A stretch of DNA of 50,312 nucleotides from an uncultured Lachnospiraceae bacterium. Its GTDB lineage: Bacteria > Bacillota > Clostridia > Lachnospirales > Lachnospiraceae. The notes below the pieces were generated by a model. That model worked only from the letters and a program-made list of their open reading frames with translations. It had not been told where the DNA came from and searched no databases. The position numbers and the translations under genes are program-made. The DNA is taken from contig CANQUH010000008.1 in assembly GCA_947626965.1 (NCBI GenBank), positions 1-50,312 of the forward strand, written 5' to 3'. Positions 42,716 through 50,274 of the stretch are shown piece by piece. The first letter of the stretch is position 1. The number at the start of each line of letters is the position of its first letter.

Positions 42716-42744
42716 AGTATACCAGATGTTACCGGAATTAGCAA
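42716..42744 (-). promoter_or_regulatory. Promoter of the NCS2 permease
   Basis: On the minus strand TTGCTA (42744-42739), 17-base spacer, TATACT (42721-42716), ending about 43 bases before ATG 42673. Confidence 0.6.
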
Positions 42745-42782
42745 ACAATGATTCAAAAAGAGAAACAGATTCTCGGCATATA

Positions 42783-42812
42783 TTGACAGAAGACATAAGA
42801 GATAAGTATAAT
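42783..42812 (+). promoter_or_regulatory. Promoter of the RCC1-repeat gene
   Basis: TTGACA (42783-42788), 18-base spacer, TATAAT (42807-42812), 60 bases before ATG 42872. Confidence 0.7.
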
Positions 42813-42871
42813 AAAATAGTCAATTTAATGCAGAACAACAAAAATCTGCTAAAAAAGAGGAGGAATTTGTA

Positions 42872-44278
42872 ATGTATGGGAAGAGAAAAACACTGACACT
42901 CAGGACGATTATAGGAATATTTCTGACGATGTTTCTGCTTTGCGTCCTTCCGCAGCACAGTGCAGCGGAAGGAATCCAGCAGATCTGTCTGGGAGGGAAC
43001 CACAGTGCGGCACTGAAATCAGACGGTTCCCTCTGGATGTGGGGAAACAATAGTTACGGTCAGCTGGGAAATAACAGTACCACAGACAGCAATACACCGG
43101 TACAGGTTATGACCGGGGTAAAACAGGTCAGCCTGGGTAGCGAACACAGTGCAGCAGTCAAAAAAGATGGCAGCCTCTGGGTGTGGGGGAGGAATATTTA
43201 TGGACAAGTAGGAAATGGCGCTGTTTTGAACAGCATCACTCCTGAAAAAATTATGACCGGGGTGAAACAGGTCAGCCTGGGTGGAAATTACAGTGCGGCA
43301 CTGAAGACAGATGGTTCTCTCTGGATGTGGGGAAGCAATATTTATGGTCAGCTGGGAAATGGCAGTAACACAGACAGCAGAACACCGATACAGGTTATGA
43401 CCAACGTAAAACAGATCTGTCTGGGACTGTATCACAGCGCAGCAATAAAAACAGATGGTTCCCTCTGGATGTGGGGAGAAAACAATGCTGCCCAGCTGGG
43501 AAACAACAGTTTTTCAAACAGCAATACTCCGATAAAAGTTATGACCGGAGTCAAACAGGTCAGTCTGGGAAATAAGCACAGCGCAGCGGTAACTCAGGAT
43601 GGTTCTCTTTGGATGTGGGGAGATGGCTCTTCTGGTCAGATAGGAGATGGCTCTTCTGGAATGACTACTGCTGTTGGATATGGCGTATATATCAAGACCC
43701 CGATAAAACTTATGACCGGGGTAAAACAGGTCAACCTGGGTGGGTCTCACAGTGCGGCGATAAAAGCGGATGGTTCTCTCTGGATGTGGGGATTTAACTA
43801 TTCTGGTCAGGTGGGAAACGGCGTGTCCGGCATTGTTGGATACTGGGGAGCCCACAGTACCACACCAGAGAAAATTATGGATGGAGTGAAAGAAGTCAAT
43901 CTGGGAAGTCTTCACAGCGCGGCGGTAAAAACGAACGGCTCTCTCTGGACGTGGGGAAACAATGAAAAGGGCCAGCTGGGAAATGGCAGTAACAAAAACA
44001 GCAGTACCCCGCTGGAAATCAGGCTGCCTGCTTCCAGCACGTTAAAAACAAACATCGGGAAATGTAAGATCACCCTGTCCAAAAAGAAATATACCTATAC
44101 AGGAAAAGCAATCAAGCCGCTCCCCACAGTAAAATACAATGGCAAAACGTTAAAAAACAAGATCGATTACACGCTCTCCTACAAGAATAACAAAAAGAAG
44201 GGATCAGCGACAATTGTGATCAAGGGAAAAGGCGCATATACCGGGCAAAGTCAGATAAAGTTTACAATCAAAAAGTAA
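42872..44278 (+). CDS. Secreted RCC1-repeat beta-propeller protein
   Basis: A 468-residue secreted protein. The N-terminus has a signal peptide ending PQHSAAEG. Seven RCC1-type repeats of about 48-58 residues follow, each with LG..HSAA, DGSLWMWG (or close) and a GQLGNG turn, enough for one closed seven-bladed propeller. The C-terminal 75 residues form an Ig-like/stalk domain with YTGKAIKPLPTVKYNGK and GKGAYTGQ, common at the ends of clostridial wall proteins. Bacterial RCC1 proteins bind proteins or sugars; the role here is unknown. AGAGGAGG precedes ATG 42872. Confidence 0.85.
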   Translation: MYGKRKTLTLRTIIGIFLTMFLLCVLPQHSAAEGIQQICLGGNHSAALKSDGSLWMWGNNSYGQLGNNSTTDSNTPVQVMTGVKQVSLGSEHSAAVKKDGSLWVWGRNIYGQVGNGAVLNSITPEKIMTGVKQVSLGGNYSAALKTDGSLWMWGSNIYGQLGNGSNTDSRTPIQVMTNVKQICLGLYHSAAIKTDGSLWMWGENNAAQLGNNSFSNSNTPIKVMTGVKQVSLGNKHSAAVTQDGSLWMWGDGSSGQIGDGSSGMTTAVGYGVYIKTPIKLMTGVKQVNLGGSHSAAIKADGSLWMWGFNYSGQVGNGVSGIVGYWGAHSTTPEKIMDGVKEVNLGSLHSAAVKTNGSLWTWGNNEKGQLGNGSNKNSSTPLEIRLPASSTLKTNIGKCKITLSKKKYTYTGKAIKPLPTVKYNGKTLKNKIDYTLSYKNNKKKGSATIVIKGKGAYTGQSQIKFTIKK

Positions 44279-44292
44279 ATGTAGATTTGAAA

Positions 44293-44340
44293 AGGGGGAT
44301 GTCTAAAACAGGCACCCCCTGTAAATTTTAACAGAAGGGA
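44293..44340 (+). terminator. Weak terminator after the RCC1 gene
   Basis: AGGGGG (44293-44298) pairs with CCCCCT (44325-44330) and is followed by TTTT. The loop is long, so strength is uncertain and readthrough into the next gene is possible. Confidence 0.5.
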
Positions 44341-44350
44341 TATCGAAAAT

Positions 44351-45301
44351 ATGTCAGATAAAGAATTAAAACCCAAGTCATTTCGGATTGACGATCTCAC
44401 CGCGGAACGTTTCCGGAAAATCGCGGAAGAAACAGGCGGAAATCAGCAGCAGACCCTTGCCCGTCTCATAGACACCTATGAAACACAGAAAAGTCAGGAA
44501 GAACTGCCGCAAAAAAGAGCCGATATTGACCAGATGGACGAATATCTCCAGGCAATCAGACTCAAATATCTTAGTATCCTTGCGGACAACATCCATCAGG
44601 AAGAAATTATGAAAGCAAAACTGGCCGCGAAGATGGAAAAACAGGATACAGAAATAGAAGCATTGAAAAAGCAGATCCAGGATGCAAAACAGGCTGGAGA
44701 ATCCATGGCCGGAGAAATGAAAAAGACGACAGAAAAACTCAGCCAGACAAAAGAGGAGCTCCAGAATGCGAAAGCTCAGCTTGCAGATAAAGAGAAACTG
44801 AACCAGGAACTGCAGGAGTCTAAACAGAAACTGCAGGAGTCTAACGTTTCCCTGCAGCTCCAAATCAAAGCAATGCAGGAAACAATTAATTTGGATACCG
44901 AAAAGAGAAATGAAATATATAAAGAGATGGAATCCCTACAAAATAAATTTTCAGAAATGCAAAAAGAAAAAAAGAATCTTGAGAATCAGCTGGAACAGGA
45001 AAAAGTTAAAGCACAGATACAGGAACAGCAGGCAGAAATCCGCCTCAGCAGAACCTTGCTGGAACAGGAGAAAAACTTCCAGGAACAGATTCACAGGCAG
45101 ACCGCTGAAAATCTGGCTGAAGTCGCCAGATATCAGCAAATGTATCGGGAGCTTCTTGAACAGATGAAAACGCAGGCGGCGGCCGCAAACGCAGAGCAGA
45201 CTGCCGAGTCAAAGCCAAACAAGCCGGAAACTGCGGAATCAGAGCTTTCCGAGGCAGTATCTGCTTCTGTCGGGAACGCTGAAAAAGAAAATTCTGTGTG
45301 A
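44351..45301 (+). CDS. Ribbon-helix-helix DNA-binding/coiled-coil protein (KfrA-like layout)
   Basis: A 316-residue protein. Residues 8-50 match a ribbon-helix-helix fold: strand KSFRIDD, helix LTAERFRKIAEETG, then NQQQTLARLIDTYE. The rest, to about residue 275, is nearly continuous coiled coil (heptads rich in Glu, Gln, Lys, Leu) with a disordered Ala/Glu/Ser tail. DNA-binding head plus long coil resembles plasmid KfrA proteins and some chromosome-organising factors, though the head differs. No partition genes are adjacent. AGAAGGGA precedes ATG 44351. Function unknown; DNA binding is inferred from fold. Confidence 0.6.
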   Translation: MSDKELKPKSFRIDDLTAERFRKIAEETGGNQQQTLARLIDTYETQKSQEELPQKRADIDQMDEYLQAIRLKYLSILADNIHQEEIMKAKLAAKMEKQDTEIEALKKQIQDAKQAGESMAGEMKKTTEKLSQTKEELQNAKAQLADKEKLNQELQESKQKLQESNVSLQLQIKAMQETINLDTEKRNEIYKEMESLQNKFSEMQKEKKNLENQLEQEKVKAQIQEQQAEIRLSRTLLEQEKNFQEQIHRQTAENLAEVARYQQMYRELLEQMKTQAAAANAEQTAESKPNKPETAESELSEAVSASVGNAEKENSV

Positions 45302-45389
45302 GACTTTACCTCATTTCAGCAAAATTACAGGTGCGTGAAATTTGTAATACTAAAATTTACTTAAAAACCTATAAAATAAAATGAAAAAT

Positions 45390-45425
45390 AACGTATTGCA
45401 TAGTAGTGTAATACGTTTTTTATTT
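45390..45425 (+). terminator. Terminator after the coiled-coil gene
   Basis: AACGTATT (45390-45397) pairs with AATACGTT (45410-45417) with further wobble pairs, followed by TTTTTTATTTT. Confidence 0.75.
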
Positions 45426-45727
45426 TAAAAAATATCATAACTATTTATTATAAAAAAATAAAATTGTCTCATTTCGGGTTCATAGGGAGTTCAAAGGCAA
45501 TGGATGACCTCCAGTATTTCATATCACCTCTTCAAATTATATGTTTATGAGATAAAATAAAATTATAAGCAGGATTAAAACAGATAATTATGTTTATTAA
45601 ATTATATAAAATTTAGTTTATATTATTTATACGTAAAATTATCTATTGGAAAAATTACTGTTTGTCGTATAGATAAACTATAGTGTGAAAAATACTAAGA
45701 AAACAACATTTTATATGAAAATAAAAA

Positions 45728-45756
45728 TTGCCAGACTGAAAAAATCCAGTTATAAT
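45728..45756 (+). promoter_or_regulatory. Promoter of the AAA/DUF4143 gene
   Basis: TTGCCA (45728-45733), 17-base spacer, TATAAT (45751-45756), about 50 bases before ATG 45807. Confidence 0.65.
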
Positions 45757-45806
45757 ACAGATGAAAGAAAAAACAGCTTTCCGACAGAAGAAAGGCGGAA
45801 TTAGAG

Positions 45807-47165
45807 ATGTCAAGAGATTTAAAAAGAACCGTATACGACCGGTTTTGGGAGTGGAAACAACGGTCAAACCACGGTACACTGGAAATTTCCGGCGCAAGAC
45901 AGGTCGGAAAGACCTATCTGGTAAATAAATTTGCGGATGAAGCATATGCCCGGAAGGTTTATATCAATCTCCAGTCCCTGGATGGCGAACTGTTCCTCGA
46001 ACGTTATCATAATCTTGTGAATGAGATGAAAAACGGAAAGCGTATGGAAAATCCGCTGAGAGAACTTTTGCTGTGGCAGGAACCCTCCTTCGTGGATGCG
46101 GATGACACGGTCGTTATCATCGACGAGATTCAGGAATCTGCTGAGATTTACAACCGGATCCGTGAATTTACGCGCACCCTGAAAAGTGACTTCATTGTAA
46201 CAGGCAGTTATCTCGGAAGGATACTGAACCGGGAATTCAAATATTCGGCGGGAGATACGTTTTCTATCGAACTATATACGCTGAGTTTTGAAGAATTTCT
46301 GATGGCTGCCGGAAAATATGAGGAATTCATAGAATTGGATCTGTTCGGTGCAGGGGAAGATCACATCTATAAGGAATTGGATGATCTGTATCGGGTTTAC
46401 TGCCAGATCGGGGGCTATCCGGCCGTAGTATTAAAGTATCTGGAAAATTCTTCCCTGGAAGAATGTCAGGAAGAACTGCTGCGCATTATCCGGCTGTTTA
46501 CAAATGAAAGCCGCAGATATTTTGAGGATATCCTGGATTATGAAGCCTATACAAATCTCTTCTGCAGCATTGCACGCCTGCTGGCAAAAGAGAAAAAAGG
46601 ACTGGAAGAAGACAGCTTCAGTGAGGAGCTTAAGGGGATCATCACAAAAGAGTATTCCAGTAACCTTTCCAAAGCATCCGTGAACCGCGCGATCGACTGG
46701 CTTTACAGTTCCGGTATTGTAGGATTCGCGGGAAAAGTAATAAACTGCAATCTTCTGGATTTTCGCGCAAAGGCCAGATGTTATTTCATGGATACGGGAC
46801 TCGCCAGTTATTTTATACAGCAGATTGGCTGCAGCGAGGCAGAACTGGCAGGAGCCGTCAGTGAAACCTTTGTCTATCTGGATCTGAAACGGAGGATGGA
46901 CCGCCCCGGCAGTCTCTCCTTTGAGATGCCGGCATTTGCCACTTATGGAAACGGAGAACTGGATTTCTTTACAAAATCCCTGCGAACCGGAAAAATCTAC
47001 GGAATTGAAGTAAAAGCAGGGAAAAATGCAGGAAAGACAGCCGCCAGGGCCCTGAAAGAAGGAAAAATCGACATTCTCCTGTATGTGAAAGGCAATACGC
47101 ACGGGGGAAAAGAAGGGAATATTTATACTGTTCCAATCTATGGGATTTCCAGGGTTGCACTTTAG
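45807..47165 (+). CDS. AAA_14/DUF4143 ATP-binding protein
   Basis: A 452-residue protein. The AAA domain has Walker A GARQVGKTYL (29-38) and Walker B TVVIIDEIQE (Asp106, Glu107), a sensor-like IVTGSYLG, and a winged-helix part. The C-terminal DUF4143 region has NGELDFF and GIEVKAG, a D...ExK pattern like PD-(D/E)XK nucleases. These proteins are frequent, often horizontally moved genes with unproven functions; a nuclease or signalling role has been suggested. It stands alone with its own promoter. Confidence 0.88.
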   Translation: MSRDLKRTVYDRFWEWKQRSNHGTLEISGARQVGKTYLVNKFADEAYARKVYINLQSLDGELFLERYHNLVNEMKNGKRMENPLRELLLWQEPSFVDADDTVVIIDEIQESAEIYNRIREFTRTLKSDFIVTGSYLGRILNREFKYSAGDTFSIELYTLSFEEFLMAAGKYEEFIELDLFGAGEDHIYKELDDLYRVYCQIGGYPAVVLKYLENSSLEECQEELLRIIRLFTNESRRYFEDILDYEAYTNLFCSIARLLAKEKKGLEEDSFSEELKGIITKEYSSNLSKASVNRAIDWLYSSGIVGFAGKVINCNLLDFRAKARCYFMDTGLASYFIQQIGCSEAELAGAVSETFVYLDLKRRMDRPGSLSFEMPAFATYGNGELDFFTKSLRTGKIYGIEVKAGKNAGKTAARALKEGKIDILLYVKGNTHGGKEGNIYTVPIYGISRVAL

Positions 47166-47170
47166 AAGAA

Positions 47171-47296
47171 TTCGATAGAGCCGGAAGCATATCCGTAAAG
47201 TCTTTCTCTTTAAAAACTCCTGAGATCACAAGTGTGTCTCTTGTAGGATCTGGAAAAGCGCTGATTAAATGGACACGGACTCCTACTGCGGTATGA
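47171..47296 (+). pseudogene. Possible remnant of a fibronectin-III/Ig-like domain gene
   Basis: In one frame the sequence reads SLKTPEITSVSLVGSG then KALIKWTRTPTAV and a TGA at 47294-47296. The pattern (Pro, then SVS..GSGK..I.W) resembles the opening of Fn3 domains in clostridial surface proteins, but there is no start codon, no ribosome site and no rest of the domain. A decayed fragment is the most likely reading; chance is possible. Confidence 0.35.
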
Positions 47297-47365
47297 CCGG
47301 AATGGCTTGGAATGTCGCAAAGCACCCTGCTGTATCACAAACAGATTATAACAAGTCATCAAAGC

Positions 47366-47509
47366 GTTACTGTTCACTCCGTGACCAGCAACAACGCTCC
47401 GCGATGCACAGAAATGCTGCATTTGCAGCATTTCGCGCCTCAGACCTCGGGATTTCCGAACAAAATGTCCGGAAATCACCTCGAACTCGATGGGGGAGTG
47501 AACTGTAAC
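47366..47509. mobile_element. 144-bp MITE-like element, copy 2 (inverted)
   Basis: Inverted copy of 41061-41204 with termini GTTACTGTTCAC and GTGAACTGTAAC. Flush 9-bp direct repeats CATCAAAGC lie at 47357-47365 and 47510-47518, a perfect target duplication. The internal hairpin is AAATGCTGC/GCAGCATTT, perfectly paired. With the remnant before it, it fills the 47166-47549 gap. Confidence 0.85.
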
Positions 47510-47549
47510 CATCAAAGCTCTCTAAAGTAACAGAAAAAACATTCTTTCA

Positions 47550-47578
47550 TTGAAAACTTTCTGTCCTCAAGGTATAAT
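47550..47578 (+). promoter_or_regulatory. Promoter of the polysaccharide deacetylase gene
   Basis: TTGAAA (47550-47555), 17-base spacer, TATAAT (47573-47578). The expected start is near 47585, directly before a terminator-like hairpin. Confidence 0.7.
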
Positions 47579-47592
47579 TATGAATACAGGAA

Positions 47593-47637
47593 GCAGCCGC
47601 ACGGCCGTGTTCTCAATGGATGTGCGGCTGCTTTTTT
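47593..47637 (+). terminator. Leader terminator (attenuator candidate)
   Basis: GCAGCCGCAC (47593-47602) pairs perfectly with GTGCGGCTGC (47622-47631), followed by six T. It lies between the promoter and the ATG at 47683, so most transcripts would stop here unless the hairpin is prevented from forming. Confidence 0.65.
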
Positions 47638-47682
47638 CGAAACCGGAAACGCAGCAGATTAAAAGAAAGGAAAGAGAGAGTT

Positions 47683-49278
47683 ATGAAGAAACTGCAAAAA
47701 ATTGCCGCCTGCATGTTTGTCCTGGCAGTGCTGATGATCCTGCCAGTGATGCCGGCGCAGGCAAAGACAAAAGTGACAACGGCCAAAAGCTATGGTCTGA
47801 AGAATGTAAAGAACGCAAAAGAACGTCCTGGCACATGGGTCAAGGAAAACGGAAAATCCTGCTTTAAGCCCAGTGACGGCAGTTCTGTCACGAACAGATG
47901 GGTCAGTGTAAACGACAACATTTATTATCTGGATGAGGATGGATACCGGGTATCGGGATGGATTTCCTACAATGACAACCTCTATTACACGAACGAGAGC
48001 GGAAAACTTCGGACAGGCTGGCTGAAGCTGGACGGGAAAAAATATTACCTAAAAGAAGACAATGGCCGTCTGGCGAGAGGTTTTTACAAAGTTGGAGAAA
48101 ATACATATTTCTTTTCTCTCGAAAAGGGTGTTATGCGGACAGGCTGGCTGAAACTGGACGGAAGAACATACTATCTGGGAGAAAGCAACGGCAGACTGAC
48201 GACAGGCTTTCGTACCATCGGAGAAGACACGTATTTCTTTTCCACGATAAAAGGCATCATGTGGACGGGCTGGCTGAAACTGGACGGAAAGACGTACTAC
48301 ATGATGGAGAACGGAAAAATGGCGAAAGGTCTCTTCAGACTGGGAAATGTTTATTATTATTTTTCCCCGGCAGACGGTGTCATGCAGACAGGCTGGCAGA
48401 CGGTTGACGGAATCCGCCGTTATTTTGATCCTCGTACCGGAGCTATGGCAGTCTCCAAATGGATGCAGGAGGGAGACGACTATCACTATCTGAATGCCTC
48501 CGGCGCCATGGTGAAGTCCGGCTGGGTGACTGAGGGAGACAAGAAATATTATATGGACGACAATGGCGTGAAAACAACCGGTACAGTCCAGAACAACGGA
48601 AAAGTTTATCATTTTGATGAAGACGGAGTGTACCTTCCGAATCTTCTCGGCGGAATCATTGACGAGTCAAAACCCATGGTAGCTCTGACTTTTGACGACG
48701 GTCCTGGAAAATATACCGGAAGACTTCTGGATTGCCTGAAAAAATACAATGTGAAGGCCAGCTTCTTCATGGTAGGCTACTGTGTACCGCTCTATCCGGA
48801 TTCTGTAAAGCGTATGGCGGAGTATGGCTGCGACCTGGGAAATCACTCTTACGATCATCCGTATTTTACAAGACTTTCCAGCGCGTCAAGAAAGTCGCAG
48901 GTATCGAGAGCGAGTGAAAATATCAAAAAGGCATGCGGAAAGTATCCAACGCTGTTCCGGCTTCCGTACGGTGATGGAGCCTTCAGCAAAACCGTATTAT
49001 CCGACATTGGTCTTCCTTCGATCTTCTGGTCGCTTGGCACGCACGATTTTCTGCATCTGAATGATTCACAGTTTACAGTCAATGAAGTATTGAATAATGT
49101 AAAAGACGGCGATATCGTTCTGATGCATGACAGCCATTATTCCACTGTGGTCGCCGCGGAGAAGATCATTCCAGCGCTGATCAACCGCGGATATCAGCTT
49201 GTAACGGTCACCGAACTGGCAAAATACAAAGGAAAAACAACACTGCAGGCCGGGAAGACATATACTGGCTTTCACTAA
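47683..49278 (+). CDS. Secreted wall-binding polysaccharide deacetylase
   Basis: A 531-residue protein. Signal peptide residues 1-27 (ends MPAQA). Then about eight to ten cell-wall-binding (choline-binding-like) repeats of about 20 residues, with GWLKLDGKKYYL and similar, rich in Gly/Trp/Tyr. A NodB domain starts near residue 325: TFDDGPGKYTG (metal-binding Asp-Asp), NHSYDHP (His and His), LFRLPYGDG and VLMHDSH. The family removes acetyl groups from peptidoglycan or other glycans. In the motif where D-W is usual it has WSLGTHDFLH. ATG 47683 follows AAAGGAAAG. Confidence 0.87.
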   Translation: MKKLQKIAACMFVLAVLMILPVMPAQAKTKVTTAKSYGLKNVKNAKERPGTWVKENGKSCFKPSDGSSVTNRWVSVNDNIYYLDEDGYRVSGWISYNDNLYYTNESGKLRTGWLKLDGKKYYLKEDNGRLARGFYKVGENTYFFSLEKGVMRTGWLKLDGRTYYLGESNGRLTTGFRTIGEDTYFFSTIKGIMWTGWLKLDGKTYYMMENGKMAKGLFRLGNVYYYFSPADGVMQTGWQTVDGIRRYFDPRTGAMAVSKWMQEGDDYHYLNASGAMVKSGWVTEGDKKYYMDDNGVKTTGTVQNNGKVYHFDEDGVYLPNLLGGIIDESKPMVALTFDDGPGKYTGRLLDCLKKYNVKASFFMVGYCVPLYPDSVKRMAEYGCDLGNHSYDHPYFTRLSSASRKSQVSRASENIKKACGKYPTLFRLPYGDGAFSKTVLSDIGLPSIFWSLGTHDFLHLNDSQFTVNEVLNNVKDGDIVLMHDSHYSTVVAAEKIIPALINRGYQLVTVTELAKYKGKTTLQAGKTYTGFH

Positions 49279-49286
49279 AATTTTTT

Positions 49287-49492
49287 GAGATACCAGAGTA
49301 CTGCAGCTTTGCGCCTGTGCAAAGACGGAGAACGGTGGATCTTCCGACAGGGAATACATCGAGGAAATATTAAACCTTGCAAACAATGAAAATCAGGCAT
49401 GGACTTACCTGACAGATGCCGACGTATGGGTACTCTCTGCAGTACCGGCAGTTGTTTACCCGGAACTGCCGGATCAGCAGGGAGTACTGTAA
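49287..49492 (+). pseudogene. Possible gene remnant after the deacetylase
   Basis: A frame with stop TAA (49490-49492) reads DREYIEEILNLANNENQAWT, cut to 20 here, then YLTDADVWVLSAVPAVVYPELPD-like text, which looks protein-like, but it has no start codon and is cut by TGA at 49284-49286. I do not recognise the family. A truncated 3' end of a lost gene is likely. Confidence 0.35.
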
Positions 49493-49500
49493 TGAAATAG

Positions 49501-50076
49501 TTACTCATCAAACGTTTTGTTTCTGATTGCCCTGCTGTTCCGAATCGCATACAGAGTAAAGGACATCAGCATAATTCCAGTACATACTCCCACGAGAATC
49601 AAAGACAGGGTGCGTGGGATGCTGTACCAGACCAGATGAATCATTATCATCGAATAGAGAGAGGCCGTTGTGAGCTTGCCGTGCCATACAGCTCCCTTGA
49701 CTGTGTTTGTTCTCTTAATGGAGATCAGCATTGTGACTCCCATAAAGATCTCTTTGATTATGAAAAACACAAATGGAACTTTCATGTACGGAAAGCGTGA
49801 TACAAGACAGAACAGCATAGCCATCTGTGTCAGTTTGTCCGCCACAGGGTCAAGTGCTTTACCAAAGTCACTGATCATATTGAATCTGCGCGCAATGAAA
49901 CCGTCCGCAAGATCGGTAACTCCTGACAGCGCCAGGACAAGCAAGGCCAGCAGACGATCTTTCCTGTACAGGTAAAGCCATACGATGACCGGTATTAAGC
50001 AAAGCCTGAGAAAAGAAAGGATATTGGGTATCGTTATAATCCTTTTCTGATATTTACTGATATTGTCTGCAGTCAT
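49501..50076 (-). CDS. CDP-alcohol phosphatidyltransferase
   Basis: A 191-residue membrane enzyme with about five to six hydrophobic segments and the full CDP-OH-P motif DG-x2-AR-x8-G-x3-D-x3-D in DLADGFIARRFN and DFGKALDPVADK. The family joins a CDP-lipid to glycerol-phosphate, inositol or another alcohol. It is closest in look to PgsA (phosphatidylglycerophosphate synthase), but the cargo cannot be fixed and a cardiolipin-type role is possible. ATG 50076 has GGAGG 8 bases upstream; a GTG at 50082 is too close to it. Confidence 0.87.
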   Translation of the reverse strand: MTADNISKYQKRIITIPNILSFLRLCLIPVIVWLYLYRKDRLLALLVLALSGVTDLADGFIARRFNMISDFGKALDPVADKLTQMAMLFCLVSRFPYMKVPFVFFIIKEIFMGVTMLISIKRTNTVKGAVWHGKLTTASLYSMIMIHLVWYSIPRTLSLILVGVCTGIMLMSFTLYAIRNSRAIRNKTFDE

Positions 50077-50158
50077 TGACACAACCTCCCATTTCTCCAG
50101 TTTATAAACACAGTATAAATGTGATTCCGTACATATATTGGATTTTCAAAAAGAAAAT

Positions 50159-50202
50159 ATAAGTGCAGGTTCGCGCATCCGGCGCTGTATTCCTGCACTT
50201 GT
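50159..50202. terminator. Intergenic hairpin
   Basis: AAGTGCAGG pairs with CCTGCACTT across about 21 bases, with only short T runs on either side. It lies between divergent genes, so it may be an operator or a terminator of an unseen transcript. Confidence 0.4.
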
Positions 50203-50223
50203 ATTATACAATAGCAGCAATAA

Positions 50224-50251
50224 TTGACAATACCAGATTTCCGGCTAAAAT
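50224..50251 (+). promoter_or_regulatory. Promoter of the gene at 50275
   Basis: TTGACA (50224-50229), 16-base spacer, TAAAAT (50246-50251), 23 bases before the start codon. Confidence 0.6.
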
Positions 50252-50274
50252 AGGAGATACGAGGAGGGATATTT

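Larger units (their letters stand above)
45302..45806. other. AT-rich 505-bp gap without a gene
   Basis: Base composition is markedly more AT-rich than the rest of the window, with no open frame that I can support. It holds a terminator (45390-45425) and a promoter (45728-45756). Composition and position between two accessory genes suggest a former insertion site. Confidence 0.5.

Noticed and set aside
42674-42716. Purine riboswitch upstream of the NCS2 permease
   Set aside because: The leader is about 36 bases and has no purine aptamer elements.
42960-44030. Regular repeats that might suggest a CRISPR array or VNTR
   Set aside because: The units are about 140-170 bases, in frame, and encode RCC1 repeats; no short identical repeats with unique spacers.
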